64,000 nucleotides of DNA, from positions 272,788 to 336,787 of the forward strand of contig NZ_JAPWKB010000008.1 in assembly GCF_028283785.1 (NCBI RefSeq), in the 5' to 3' direction. The DNA is from Paraburkholderia sp. (GTDB lineage Bacteria > Pseudomonadota > Gammaproteobacteria > Burkholderiales > Burkholderiaceae). Under the pieces are notes generated by a model. The model saw nothing but the letters and a program-made list of their open reading frames with translations, was not told where the DNA came from and searched no databases. Positions 34,665 through 43,129 of this stretch are shown here, piece by piece. Within the stretch, counting starts at the first letter, position 1; every line of letters starts with the position of its first letter. Position numbers and translations under genes: made by a program.

Positions 34665-36473
34665 ATGAGCAGCCAAACCGTCGGCGACTTCATCATCGAT
34701 CGGCTTTACGCCTGGGGCGTGCGTCGCATCTACGGATACCCCGGCGACGGCATCAACGGTGTATTCGGCGCAATGAATCGCGCGGAAGGCAAGATCGAAT
34801 TCATCCAGGCCCGGCATGAAGAAATGGCTGCGTTCATGGCCTGTGCCCATGCAAAATTCACGGGTGAACTGGGCGTATGTATTGCCACGTCGGGGCCGGG
34901 CGCCTCGCATCTGATCACCGGTCTTTACGACGCGAGGATGGACCATATGCCGGTCCTCGCCATCGCGGGCCAGCAGGCACGTGCCGCACTGGGTGGACAT
35001 TATCAGCAGGAACTCGATCTGGTGTCTATGTTCAAGGATGTCGCAGGAGCGTTCATCGAACAGGCAAGCGTGCCTGCGCAAGTGCGTCATCTGATCGACC
35101 GGGCGGTGCGTATCGCAGTCGCCGAGCGCAAGGTGACAGCCCTCGTCTTGCCGAACGACCTGCAGGATTTGCCGTATGAAGCACCGGGCCGCAAACATGG
35201 CACCTTGCATTCGGGAGTCGGCTATAGCAAGCCGCTTCTCGTGCCCTATGCGAATGACCTGCAACGCGCGGCTGAGGTACTGAACGCGGGCAAAAAAGTG
35301 GCGATCCTCGTCGGCGCGGGCGCATTGAGCGCCGCGGATGAAGTGATCGCCATCGCCGACAAGCTGGGCGCGGGCGCTGCAAAAGCACTGCTCGGCAAAG
35401 CCGTCTTGCCCGACGACTTGCCGTGGGTGACCGGTTCGATCGGGCTACTCGGCACCAGGCCTAGTTACGACCTGATGATGGAATGCGACACGTTGCTGAT
35501 GATCGGATCGGGCTTTCCCTATTCGGAGTTTTTGCCGAAAGAGGGCGCTGCACGCGGCGTGCAGATCGACCTGAAGGCGGACATGCTGAGTCTGCGCTAT
35601 CCGATGGAAGTGAACCTCGTCGGCGACAGTGCCGAAACGCTAAAGGCGCTCCTGCCATTGCTGCAAACGAAAGAGGATCGGAGCTGGCGCAAGAAGATCG
35701 AAGGGTGGACGGCCGGGTGGTGGACGACGCTCGAAAAGCGCGCGAAGGAAGAAGCGAAAGACAGCGCGAAGGTCGGCATCAATCCGCAACGCACGGTGTT
35801 CGAGTTGTCGTCTCGCGTGCCATCGAATGCGATCGTTACCAGCGATTCCGGATCGTGCGCGAACTGGTATGCGCGAGATCTGAAAGTGCAACGCGGGATG
35901 ATGTGCTCGTTATCGGGCGGACTCGCATCGATGGGCGCAGCTGTGCCGTATGCCATTGCAGCGAAGTTTGCGCATCCGGAACGTCCCGTGATCGCGCTGG
36001 TCGGCGATGGCGCGATGCAGATGAACAACATGGCCGAACTGATCACGGTCGCAAAGTATTACGAGCGGTGGGCGGACAAACGCTGGATCTGCATGGTGCT
36101 GAACAACGGCGATCTGAATCAGGTCACATGGGAACAGCGCGTGATGGAAGGCGATCCAAAGTTCGCGGCTTCGCAGGACATCCCGAGCGTGCCCTATCAC
36201 CGGTTCGCTGAGATGATTGGCCTGAAGGGTATTTACGTGGACGATGCAGAACAGATGGGCGCGGCGTGGGATCAAGCGTTGTCGTCAGATCGACCTGTCG
36301 TGATCGAGGTCAAAGCGAATCCCAACGTGCCGCCGTTGCCGCCGCATATCACGCTGGCGCAGGCCAAGGCGTTCGCTACGACGTTATTGAAAGGCGATCC
36401 GGACGAAGGGAACGTGATCGTCGAGACAGCGAAACAGGTGCTGGGCGCGGTTTTGCCGGGGCATAAGGACTGA
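34665..36473 (+). CDS. PoxB-like thiamine-pyrophosphate-dependent enzyme
   Basis: A 602-residue TPP enzyme with the three-domain acetolactate-synthase/pyruvate-oxidase layout: an N-terminal PYR domain (~5-170) with YGYPGDGINGVFGAM and the cofactor-activating Glu in ARHEEMAAFMA; a central Rossmann domain (~190-340); and a PP domain with GDGAMQMNNMAELITVAKYY and later NNGDLNQVTWEQRVM. Related proteins are annotated as pyruvate oxidase/dehydrogenase (quinone). No C-terminal membrane-binding peptide like that of E. coli PoxB is obvious. The start at 34665 has GGAG upstream. No operon partner. Confidence 0.82.
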   Translation: MSSQTVGDFIIDRLYAWGVRRIYGYPGDGINGVFGAMNRAEGKIEFIQARHEEMAAFMACAHAKFTGELGVCIATSGPGASHLITGLYDARMDHMPVLAIAGQQARAALGGHYQQELDLVSMFKDVAGAFIEQASVPAQVRHLIDRAVRIAVAERKVTALVLPNDLQDLPYEAPGRKHGTLHSGVGYSKPLLVPYANDLQRAAEVLNAGKKVAILVGAGALSAADEVIAIADKLGAGAAKALLGKAVLPDDLPWVTGSIGLLGTRPSYDLMMECDTLLMIGSGFPYSEFLPKEGAARGVQIDLKADMLSLRYPMEVNLVGDSAETLKALLPLLQTKEDRSWRKKIEGWTAGWWTTLEKRAKEEAKDSAKVGINPQRTVFELSSRVPSNAIVTSDSGSCANWYARDLKVQRGMMCSLSGGLASMGAAVPYAIAAKFAHPERPVIALVGDGAMQMNNMAELITVAKYYERWADKRWICMVLNNGDLNQVTWEQRVMEGDPKFAASQDIPSVPYHRFAEMIGLKGIYVDDAEQMGAAWDQALSSDRPVVIEVKANPNVPPLPPHITLAQAKAFATTLLKGDPDEGNVIVETAKQVLGAVLPGHKD

Positions 36474-36589
36474 GCGCTGCTTCGATTGAGGCATGAGCGT
36501 GCATCGCCGTGATACCGGGATCAGGGGCGGCTGGATGAACTTTCATGCCGTTTTCAAGATTCACGGGCCGCAAAAATACGATGAATCTC

Positions 36590-37252
36590 CTATTTCCCTA
36601 GAGGAGAAGCATCGAAGCAGGCGAGCAGTGCGGCCGGTCCCGGATACACGGCAGCACAACCCGCTACCCGTAGGCTTTCTTCCGTAAAACCACCGCACAG
36701 CACGCCGATAGTGCGAATCCCCGTTTTTTTAGCGGCTTCAGCATCGAAAGGCGTGTCACCGATTGCGACAGCGTCGGTGGCATCGATGGCGAGCCTGGTC
36801 AAAGCCGCCTTGAATATGTCGGGCGCCGGTTTCGACTGGGTCACGTCGTCCGATGACGTTCTTCGATCGATCAGCCGGGTGATGCCCGCAATCTCCAGAT
36901 AGATTTTGAGTTCGTCCTGCTTTGCCGACGACGCTACCGCGATCCGGAGGCCAGCGTCCCGCGCCCGGAGAAGCAGGTCGGGCACACACGAAAACGGCCG
37001 AACCATCGGAAGGTATCGGGATTTGAAGCGTTCGCCGCGCCATGCTTCGAGTGCATCGCCGTGAGCGTGTCTATCGGCTTCGGAGAGAAACACCGGCAAT
37101 AACTGGTCTCCACCTTTTCCGATCTGGCCACGCGCCTGTTCGAATGAAACGTCGTGGCCGAACTCGCTAAATGCCTCTTGCCAGGCTCGCGCATGCAGAT
37201 CGACTGAATCGACGAGCGTCCCGTCGATATCAAAAATGGCAGCCTGAGTCAT
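36590..37252 (-). CDS. HAD-superfamily hydrolase (phosphoglucomutase/phosphatase-like)
   Basis: A 220-residue HAD protein with a helical cap. Motif I is AIFDIDGTLVDSVDLHARAW, motif II AVASSAKQDEL, motif III the Lys in TQSKPAPDIF, motif IV AIGDTPFDAEAA. The cap after motif I contains GQIGKGGDQLLPVFL, as in beta-phosphoglucomutase or phosphoglycolate phosphatase-like members. The substrate cannot be assigned. It may be co-transcribed from the GST gene at 37894 (57 bp between). The start at 37252 is taken over 37267 by spacing only. Confidence 0.85.
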   Translation of the reverse strand: MTQAAIFDIDGTLVDSVDLHARAWQEAFSEFGHDVSFEQARGQIGKGGDQLLPVFLSEADRHAHGDALEAWRGERFKSRYLPMVRPFSCVPDLLLRARDAGLRIAVASSAKQDELKIYLEIAGITRLIDRRTSSDDVTQSKPAPDIFKAALTRLAIDATDAVAIGDTPFDAEAAKKTGIRTIGVLCGGFTEESLRVAGCAAVYPGPAALLACFDASPLGK

Positions 37253-37309
37253 GGTGTCGGTTTCCAATCACGTGCAAGCATGGGCAGCTCGCGTTTTCAA
37301 ACGTCCCGT

Positions 37310-37894
37310 TCAATCCAGTTGCTCGTGTTTCAACGCCAGTTGCACGGCGGGGCGAGTGCGCATGCGTTGGTCGAACGCCGTCAGGCGTGCTGGAATCTCC
37401 AGGCGAACCTTGCCAGCCCATAAAAGCATCGTGAACAGATAGGCATCCGCAACGCTCGCTTCGCTGCCAAACAGATAGTCGCCCTTTGCCAGGGTCGAGA
37501 TGAGTTCAAATCGCTTGCGGATTTTCTCGCGTGCCGCCTCGGCTTCGGCGTCGCACGAGGGTTTGAACACGCGGCCGAACTGCTTATGAATTTCTGTTGA
37601 AATGAATGTGAGCATCTCGGTGAGGCGCGCCGTACCGAGATCTCCGGTCACCCCGAGTGCGGGTCGCTGATCTGCGATCCACGAGAGAATGGCGACGTTT
37701 TCAGTGAGGATTTCACCGTTGTCGAATTCCAGCGTGGGGACGTAGCTCTTCGGGTTGATCTCGTCGAATGATTGACCTGTTTCGGTTTTTTTCGTCTTGA
37801 GGTCGACGCGAACGCGATCGAACCCGATCTCGGCCTCATGCAGCGCAATATGGTCGGCGAGGCTGCAAGCGCCGGGCGAGTAGTAAAGCTTCAT
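37310..37894 (-). CDS. Beta-class glutathione S-transferase
   Basis: A 194-residue GST. YYSPGACSLADHIALHE near the N-terminus carries the Cys10 typical of bacterial beta-class enzymes, which form a mixed disulfide with glutathione. KSYVPTLEFDNGEILTENVA holds the cis-Pro and the glutathione-contact Glu. The C-terminal helical domain includes SVADAYLFTMLLW. The role is detoxification or stress protection in the cytoplasm. It is followed by the HAD gene on the same strand. Confidence 0.87.
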   Translation of the reverse strand: MKLYYSPGACSLADHIALHEAEIGFDRVRVDLKTKKTETGQSFDEINPKSYVPTLEFDNGEILTENVAILSWIADQRPALGVTGDLGTARLTEMLTFISTEIHKQFGRVFKPSCDAEAEAAREKIRKRFELISTLAKGDYLFGSEASVADAYLFTMLLWAGKVRLEIPARLTAFDQRMRTRPAVQLALKHEQLD

Positions 37895-37932
37895 GGTTCA
37901 CGTCTCCGTTGACTGCAAAGGCGAGTGGTCGC

Positions 37933-38007
37933 CTAGTGCCAGAAAAGAGCGATCAGAATGATGATTGGAATGGGCACACCGAGCATATAGAGAAGAATCG
38001 AGCGCAT
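37933..38007 (-). CDS. 24-residue hydrophobic membrane peptide
   Basis: A 24-codon frame (MRSILLYMLGVPIPIIILIA followed by LFWH) preceded by a near-perfect ribosome site, GGAGG, 5 bp before the ATG. The product is a single membrane helix with a Pro-x-Pro kink. It starts 9 bp after the stop of the larger membrane-protein gene, so it is very likely co-expressed with it. Function unknown; it may be a subunit or regulator of that protein. Too short for standard gene finding. Confidence 0.6.
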   Translation of the reverse strand: MRSILLYMLGVPIPIIILIALFWH

Positions 38008-38016
38008 GACGCCTCC

Positions 38017-38967
38017 TTACAAGGTGGGTTGGTGAATGATCAGCACGTCGCGAGCCCTGCCGCCGTGCGTCGCCAGCAGGCTTGCCGAGAAGGCACCCAT
38101 CAGCAGCGAGACAAATAGCCAGAGCGACGCTGAGATGGTCGCTCTTCGCGCCTTCTCTGCTCCGTCTTTGGCTGCGGCATCGAGCGCGGCGCGTTTCTGT
38201 TGCAGACGGGTATAGGTCGTCGTGACGCGCGCCTGCGCGTCCGGGGTTGCGAGGCCGGTGCGTTGCGCGACCAGGCGGCCTAGATATTCGGTGTCTTCGG
38301 GAGACAGGGGCCCACCGGCTCCGACGCTGTTCAGGAAGATGCGGGTGGTTTCAACACGCACGGCCTCGCCACCCGTCATCGCGGCAGGGGGCGGCGTCAC
38401 ACCTGCGGGAATTCTGTATAGGGAATCTACAAAATAGCCAACAGGCCACGCGTTAAACGCGGCTGCTGCATCGCCTCGCTCGACGATTGGCGCATTCACG
38501 TCTAGCGGACCATCGTGACTTCCGGCGCCGATAGCCGCGCCCGGGCGAATGGCGGCGGTGGCCGCCAACGTGACGAACATCGCGGTGAAGAGCGTTGCGA
38601 CCGCCCAACTGAGAAAGCCGTGCGCCGTGTCGCGGAAGTGCACTTCGTCGAGATCAACGGTTGTCCAGCGGTGCCGGAGTCTGCCTGCCAGATAGCCGCC
38701 TAGTCCGGATGTCAGAACCGAAGTGACACAAATCCAGATGACGGCTGCGAATCCGAATGCTTTCGCATTGGTACCGGCTGACTTCCAGGGAGAAATTGCC
38801 GTGAGGCCCAACCCCGTTCCCAGTGTCAACAAAATCAGCGCGAACGCTGCTGCGCCAAGCCCGCCTGCAAGAATCGCGGTCCAGGAGACAGAAGAGGATG
38901 GCATCGCTGCGATCGCGGTGTCCTCTGGCGAGCGTGCGTAACCCGAAGAAGCGGGGGAGTGTTCCAT
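38017..38967 (-). CDS. Polytopic membrane protein of unknown function
   Basis: A 316-residue protein with three N-terminal membrane segments (WTAILAGGLGAAAFALILLT; FAAVIWICVTSVLTSGLGGY; FLSWAVATLFTAMFVTLAA), a large ~140-residue soluble part with a helical region rich in Ala/Gln/Arg (~235-280), and a last membrane helix (ISASLWLFVSLLMGAFSASL). LAGGLGAAAFALILLTLGTGLG is common in conserved Burkholderiaceae membrane proteins without assigned function. The start at 38967 follows GGAGG. The 24-residue peptide gene follows at once. Confidence 0.75.
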   Translation of the reverse strand: MEHSPASSGYARSPEDTAIAAMPSSSVSWTAILAGGLGAAAFALILLTLGTGLGLTAISPWKSAGTNAKAFGFAAVIWICVTSVLTSGLGGYLAGRLRHRWTTVDLDEVHFRDTAHGFLSWAVATLFTAMFVTLAATAAIRPGAAIGAGSHDGPLDVNAPIVERGDAAAAFNAWPVGYFVDSLYRIPAGVTPPPAAMTGGEAVRVETTRIFLNSVGAGGPLSPEDTEYLGRLVAQRTGLATPDAQARVTTTYTRLQQKRAALDAAAKDGAEKARRATISASLWLFVSLLMGAFSASLLATHGGRARDVLIIHQPTL

Positions 38968-39178
38968 GTAGCCTCCATGACCAGTTTTTTTCGGTGCACT
39001 GTTGTGTGGCGGACCGCAGTCCGTCAAAGAATGCGCTTCGTCGACAATGGCAATCGCAGTCAGCAGTTTCTATGCCGCCGAAACAGTGTTTCCAGTCAAC
39101 GGTCCGTGCGCAAACGGACCACTTCCCGAAGGCGCGATCGTGCGAGCTCTCAATCGGGTCCGATCGTAAAAAACAGCG

Positions 39179-39367
39179 TCAACGTTCTTTTGCGTCGACG
39201 GCCACAATTTCGTATCCGGCGTCAGCGTGCGTGCTTGCCGCTTTTTCGGCGTCTTCGTAGGAGAAGAAAGTTTTGGCTTCTTTGATTTCCGGCGCGAGGC
39301 CAATGTCGCCGTCCTCCCCGGTGCAGAGATATTGCTCTCCGGTTTTCACAACATAGGCGGTAGTCAT
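39179..39367 (-). CDS. Small hypothetical protein, 62 residues
   Basis: A compact reading frame, MTTAYVVKTGEQYLCTGED..., ending YEIVAVDAKER, with GGAG 6 bp before the ATG at 39367. The predicted fold is alternating strand and helix, acidic, without signal peptide. It has typical codon use for the window. I do not recognise the family. It lies upstream (on the same strand) of the 316-residue membrane gene, with 211 bp between. Confidence 0.6.
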   Translation of the reverse strand: MTTAYVVKTGEQYLCTGEDGDIGLAPEIKEAKTFFSYEDAEKAASTHADAGYEIVAVDAKER

Positions 39368-39433
39368 ATCAGTCTCCAAGACCTGCGGGTATGCGCGTTT
39401 AGTCGAGCGATGCAGACGGGCTACACGGGTTCG

Positions 39434-39604
39434 TTAAGACCCTTGCTCTGTGGTGTCCATCATCACGCCTCCGGTCAACTCGTTGGGAAGCGTGATGCAA
39501 GGCGGATGCCTGGTCGCGAATTCGTGCAAGTCCCGTGAAGCACCGCTCACCTGACGATAATGCGCGGCCCGAATCCGATCCAGCACACGAGTAAGACTTT
39601 CCAC
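39434..39604 (-). CDS. Possible small ORF, 56 residues
   Basis: A GTG-started frame reading MESLTRVLDRIRAAHYRQVS... and ending MMDTTEQGS. The composition looks protein-like (basic amphipathic helix then a Pro-rich segment), and codon choice resembles neighbours, but the ribosome site (GGAAG) is weak and there is no known relative that I recall. It sits in the 346-bp gap before the molybdoenzyme gene. Confidence 0.3.
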   Translation of the reverse strand: MESLTRVLDRIRAAHYRQVSGASRDLHEFATRHPPCITLPNELTGGVMMDTTEQGS

Positions 39605-39713
39605 TGTCGATACTTCCGTCTAACCCGATAGCGCACGCCGTTCTTACCGAGTCCGTTTATTGCTGGATGCGTGGCATCGGGCATACGCCCTGTGCACACG
39701 GAGAACGTCGAAC

Positions 39714-42011
39714 ATGAGCAAGGAACCGCGCATCGAGAAATACGACCATCCGGCCGGCGGCTGGGGCTCAGTCAAAGCGGTCGGCTCGGCCTTGATGAAG
39801 GAGCATGCGTTGCTAAACGGTGCACGCATTCTGATGCATCAGAACAAGCCCGAAGGCTTTGCTTGCGTGAGTTGCTCATGGGCGAAACCGGCTGATCCGC
39901 ATCTTTTCGAATTCTGCGAAAACGGCGCAAAAGCGACCGCTTGGGAAATCACGGCCAAGCGTGTGACGCGCGAATTCTTCGAACAACACACGCTGTCGGA
40001 ACTTGACACATGGACCGACTACGATCTCGAATCGCAGGGGCGCCTTACCGAGCCCATGCGTTACGATGCCACCGCCGATCGCTATGTACCCATTGCGTGG
40101 CAGCAGGCATTCGACGAGATCGGTGCAATGCTGCGCAGCTTTGATCCGAAGCGCGTGGTGTTTTACGCGTCGGGGCGTGCGTCGCTCGAAACCTCTTACA
40201 TGTACCAGCTTTTCGCGCGCCTCTACGGCACCAACAATCTGCCCGACAGTTCGAATATGTGTCACGAAAGCACATCCGTGGCATTGCCCGAGACGATCGG
40301 CGCGCCGGTCGGCACTGTCACACTCGAAGACTTCGAGCACACCGACTGCTTCATGTTTTTCGGGCACAACACGGGTACAAACGCGCCCCGGATGCTGCAT
40401 CCATTACAGGAGGCCCGCAAGCGCAACGCGGAGATCATCACCTTTAACCCGCTGAAAGAACGCGGGCTGGTGACGTTCGCGAATCCGCAAGCGCCGACCG
40501 AAATGCTGTCGAACGCCCAGACACCGATCAGCACGCAGTATCACCAGGTCAAGATCGGTGGCGATATAGCGGCCGTCGCGGGAATCTGCAAGGCGCTGAT
40601 CGAAGCCGACGACCGCGCGCAGCGCGAAGGCCTGCCACGCGTGCTCGATGTCGAATTCATCGCCGAACACACTCACGGTTTCGACGCGTTTGTGGACGCG
40701 ATGCGCGCGCTGTCGTGGCAGGATATCGAACTGCAGAGCGCGCTCACGCGTAGCGCGCTGCAGGCGGCAGCGGCAACCTACGCGCGCTCCAAAGCGGCGA
40801 TGATCCTCTACGGCATGGGTATCACGCAGCACCGCGAAGGCGTGCTCGCCGTGCAGATGCTCACCAATCTGATGCTGTTGCGCGGCAATATCGGCAAGCC
40901 GGGCGCGGGCATCTGTCCGATTCGCGGACATTCGAACGTGCAGGGACAACGCACGGTCGGCATTACCGAAAAACCCGCGCTTGCGCCGCTCGACAAGCTC
41001 GCCACGCTGTATCGCTTTGAGCCGCCGCGCGACGAAGGCCTGTCTACCGTGGACGCATGCGCGGGCGTGCGCGACGGCTCCGTCGATGCGTTCATCGGTC
41101 TGGGGGGCAACTTCGCGCGCGCGACGCCCGACCCGCACGCGCTCGAAGCCGGCTGGCGACGTCTGCCGCTCAACGTGCAGATCGGCACGCACCTGAACCG
41201 CAGTCACGTTTTGCACGGACGTGCCGCTTATTTACTGCCGTGTCTCGGCCGAATCGAGGTCGACCAACAGGCGAGCGGGCCTCAATCGGTGACGGTGGAA
41301 GACAGCACCGCGTGCATTCACGGATCGCGTGGATTCGCGGAGCCAGCGAGCCGCGACCTGCTTTCGGAGCCAGCCATCGTCGCGGGTATCGCGAAAGCCA
41401 CGCTAGCGGCGAACTTCGTGCCGTGGGACGAGTGGGTGTCGAATTACGCCCTCGTGCGCGACGCGATCGAGGCCACCTATCCCGACCAGTTCGCGCAATT
41501 CAACCAGAGGATGTCGCAACCCGGTGGGTTTCGACGTCCTCTTCCGGCCGCCAGGCGCGAATGGAAAACCAGCACCGGCAAGGCGAATTTCATTGTGCCG
41601 CAGGGACTGGGCGAAGACCCCGACATGCGCTTCGACGGCGAACGGACCCTGCGGCTGATGACAACGCGCGGCGACAGTCAATTCAACACCACGGTCTACT
41701 CGCTGGACGATCGTTTTCGTGGCGTCTACAACACGAGAGATGTGTTGTTGATGAACCGCGACGACATGACCCGCCTCGGCTTCGAAGAGAATGACGAAGT
41801 GGTTGTGTCGACTGTCGCTCATGACGAGGTAGAGCGTGCGTTGAGCGGGCTGCGGGTTCATGCTCATGACATTCCGGCTGGCTGCGTGATGGGCTATTTC
41901 CCCGAGTGCAACGTGCTGATTCCGCTCGCGCATCACGCAAAGCGCAGCAAGGTGCCGGCAGGAAAAGCGATTCCCGTTCACTTGCGGGCGTTAAGCCATG
42001 GGTCTGCCTAA
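39714..42011 (+). CDS. FdhF/YdeP-family molybdopterin oxidoreductase
   Basis: A 765-residue protein matching the YdeP family (E. coli 759). N-terminal Cys51, Cys54 and Cys68 (FACVSCSW...FEFCENGAKATAWE) match the family's cysteine cluster. The molybdopterin domains follow, with FYASGRASLETSYMYQLFAR, SNMCHESTSVALPETIG, FFGHNTGTNAPRM, GNIGKPGAGICPIRGHSNVQ and a C-terminal MGD-binding domain with GDSQFNTTVYS. YdeP is associated with acid resistance in E. coli; the substrate is unknown. The start at 39714 has GGAG upstream. No FdhD or partner subunit is adjacent. Confidence 0.87.
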   Translation: MSKEPRIEKYDHPAGGWGSVKAVGSALMKEHALLNGARILMHQNKPEGFACVSCSWAKPADPHLFEFCENGAKATAWEITAKRVTREFFEQHTLSELDTWTDYDLESQGRLTEPMRYDATADRYVPIAWQQAFDEIGAMLRSFDPKRVVFYASGRASLETSYMYQLFARLYGTNNLPDSSNMCHESTSVALPETIGAPVGTVTLEDFEHTDCFMFFGHNTGTNAPRMLHPLQEARKRNAEIITFNPLKERGLVTFANPQAPTEMLSNAQTPISTQYHQVKIGGDIAAVAGICKALIEADDRAQREGLPRVLDVEFIAEHTHGFDAFVDAMRALSWQDIELQSALTRSALQAAAATYARSKAAMILYGMGITQHREGVLAVQMLTNLMLLRGNIGKPGAGICPIRGHSNVQGQRTVGITEKPALAPLDKLATLYRFEPPRDEGLSTVDACAGVRDGSVDAFIGLGGNFARATPDPHALEAGWRRLPLNVQIGTHLNRSHVLHGRAAYLLPCLGRIEVDQQASGPQSVTVEDSTACIHGSRGFAEPASRDLLSEPAIVAGIAKATLAANFVPWDEWVSNYALVRDAIEATYPDQFAQFNQRMSQPGGFRRPLPAARREWKTSTGKANFIVPQGLGEDPDMRFDGERTLRLMTTRGDSQFNTTVYSLDDRFRGVYNTRDVLLMNRDDMTRLGFEENDEVVVSTVAHDEVERALSGLRVHAHDIPAGCVMGYFPECNVLIPLAHHAKRSKVPAGKAIPVHLRALSHGSA

Positions 42012-42150
42012 GGGCGGCGTTTACCGCGGTCGGACGACGATATGACGTGAACGGGCATTCGCGCTCACGCAAGGGTTGGGGATGAAATCGCGAATGTGCC
42101 GACGTGTATACCTATGAAACAATAGGTCCAATATGTAATTCTGGTGGCTT

Positions 42151-42954
42151 ATGAACGTACGAGATCGAAACAACGTCCATATCGGCGGTAGCGGCGGAAC
42201 CACCGTGCTGTTCGCACACGGGTTCGGTTGCGATCAGAACATGTGGCGACTGTTCGCGCCGAGCTTTGAACATCGGTACCGCACCGTCCTGTTCGATCTC
42301 GTGGGTAGCGGAAGGTCTGACTTGTCGGCTTACAACCGGGCCCGGTACAGCACGCTCGAAGGCTATGCAGATGATGTGCTCGACATCGTTGACGGGTTGG
42401 AAGCCGGTCCGGTCATTTTCGTAGGTCATTCGGTGAGCGCTATGATCGGGATGCTTGCCGCAATCAAGGCGCCGGAGCGTTTTGCCGCGAACGTGATGAT
42501 TGGGCCGTCACCGTCCTTTATCAATGATGGCAGCTATATCGGTGGATTCGAGCGCGCGGATATTGAAGATCTTCTTGAAACGCTTGAAAGCAACTATCTT
42601 GGCTGGTCGAGCACCATGGCACCGGCGATCATGGGCGCACCTGATCAGCCAGCGCTTGCGGACGAGCTGACAAATAGTTTTTGTCGCACTGATCCAGAGA
42701 TCGCCAGGCATTTTGCGCGCGTGACTTTCCTTTCCGACCACCGGGCCGATCTGTGTCGCGTGAGGACCCCAACGCTGATCGTCCAGTCACACGACGATCT
42801 GCTCGCGCCCGTGTCGGTCGGGAATTACATGCGCGACGCGATCGCGGGCAGTACGCTCAGTATCGTCGACAACGTGGGGCATTGCCCGCACCTGAGCGCA
42901 CCGGGTGACAGCAAGGCCGCAACTGACGCATTTCTCAAAGGCTTGGGTCTGTGA
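42151..42954 (+). CDS. RsbQ/KAI2-like alpha/beta hydrolase
   Basis: A 267-residue alpha/beta-hydrolase of the RsbQ/DAD2 group. LFAHGFGCDQNMWRLFAPSF is the family's hallmark beginning, Ser94 in VGHSVSAMIG is the nucleophile, Asp215/216 in VQSHDDLLAP and His247 in GHCPHLSAP complete the triad. RsbQ in Bacillus acts with the PAS phosphatase RsbP in energy-stress signalling; no RsbP partner is adjacent here. The length and the missing signal peptide fit a cytoplasmic protein. The ribosome site is weak. Confidence 0.85.
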   Translation: MNVRDRNNVHIGGSGGTTVLFAHGFGCDQNMWRLFAPSFEHRYRTVLFDLVGSGRSDLSAYNRARYSTLEGYADDVLDIVDGLEAGPVIFVGHSVSAMIGMLAAIKAPERFAANVMIGPSPSFINDGSYIGGFERADIEDLLETLESNYLGWSSTMAPAIMGAPDQPALADELTNSFCRTDPEIARHFARVTFLSDHRADLCRVRTPTLIVQSHDDLLAPVSVGNYMRDAIAGSTLSIVDNVGHCPHLSAPGDSKAATDAFLKGLGL

Positions 42955-43043
42955 TGGATAGCGGTGGTCACGCGCGTGTACCGGTCGAGGACGCATACGA
43001 ACAAAAAATCGCCCCAACCAACACGGTTGCCCCGCACAAATCA

Positions 43044-43075
43044 ATACAGTTTGGCTGAACAGTATTTTGCTGTAT
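43044..43075 (+). promoter_or_regulatory. Inverted repeats upstream of the beta-alanine genes
   Basis: ATACAG (43044-43049) and CTGTAT (43070-43075) form a perfect inverted pair, with ACAGTAT (43059-43065) between. This dense ACAG/CTGT pattern, 55-86 bp before the aminotransferase start, is a candidate regulator site; which regulator is unknown, as no divergent regulator gene lies alongside. Confidence 0.4.
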
Positions 43076-43129
43076 CGGGAAACCTTGCCGCGTCGTCGCT
43101 ACAGTCGGTGGGTCTTCAAGGAGCCCGCG

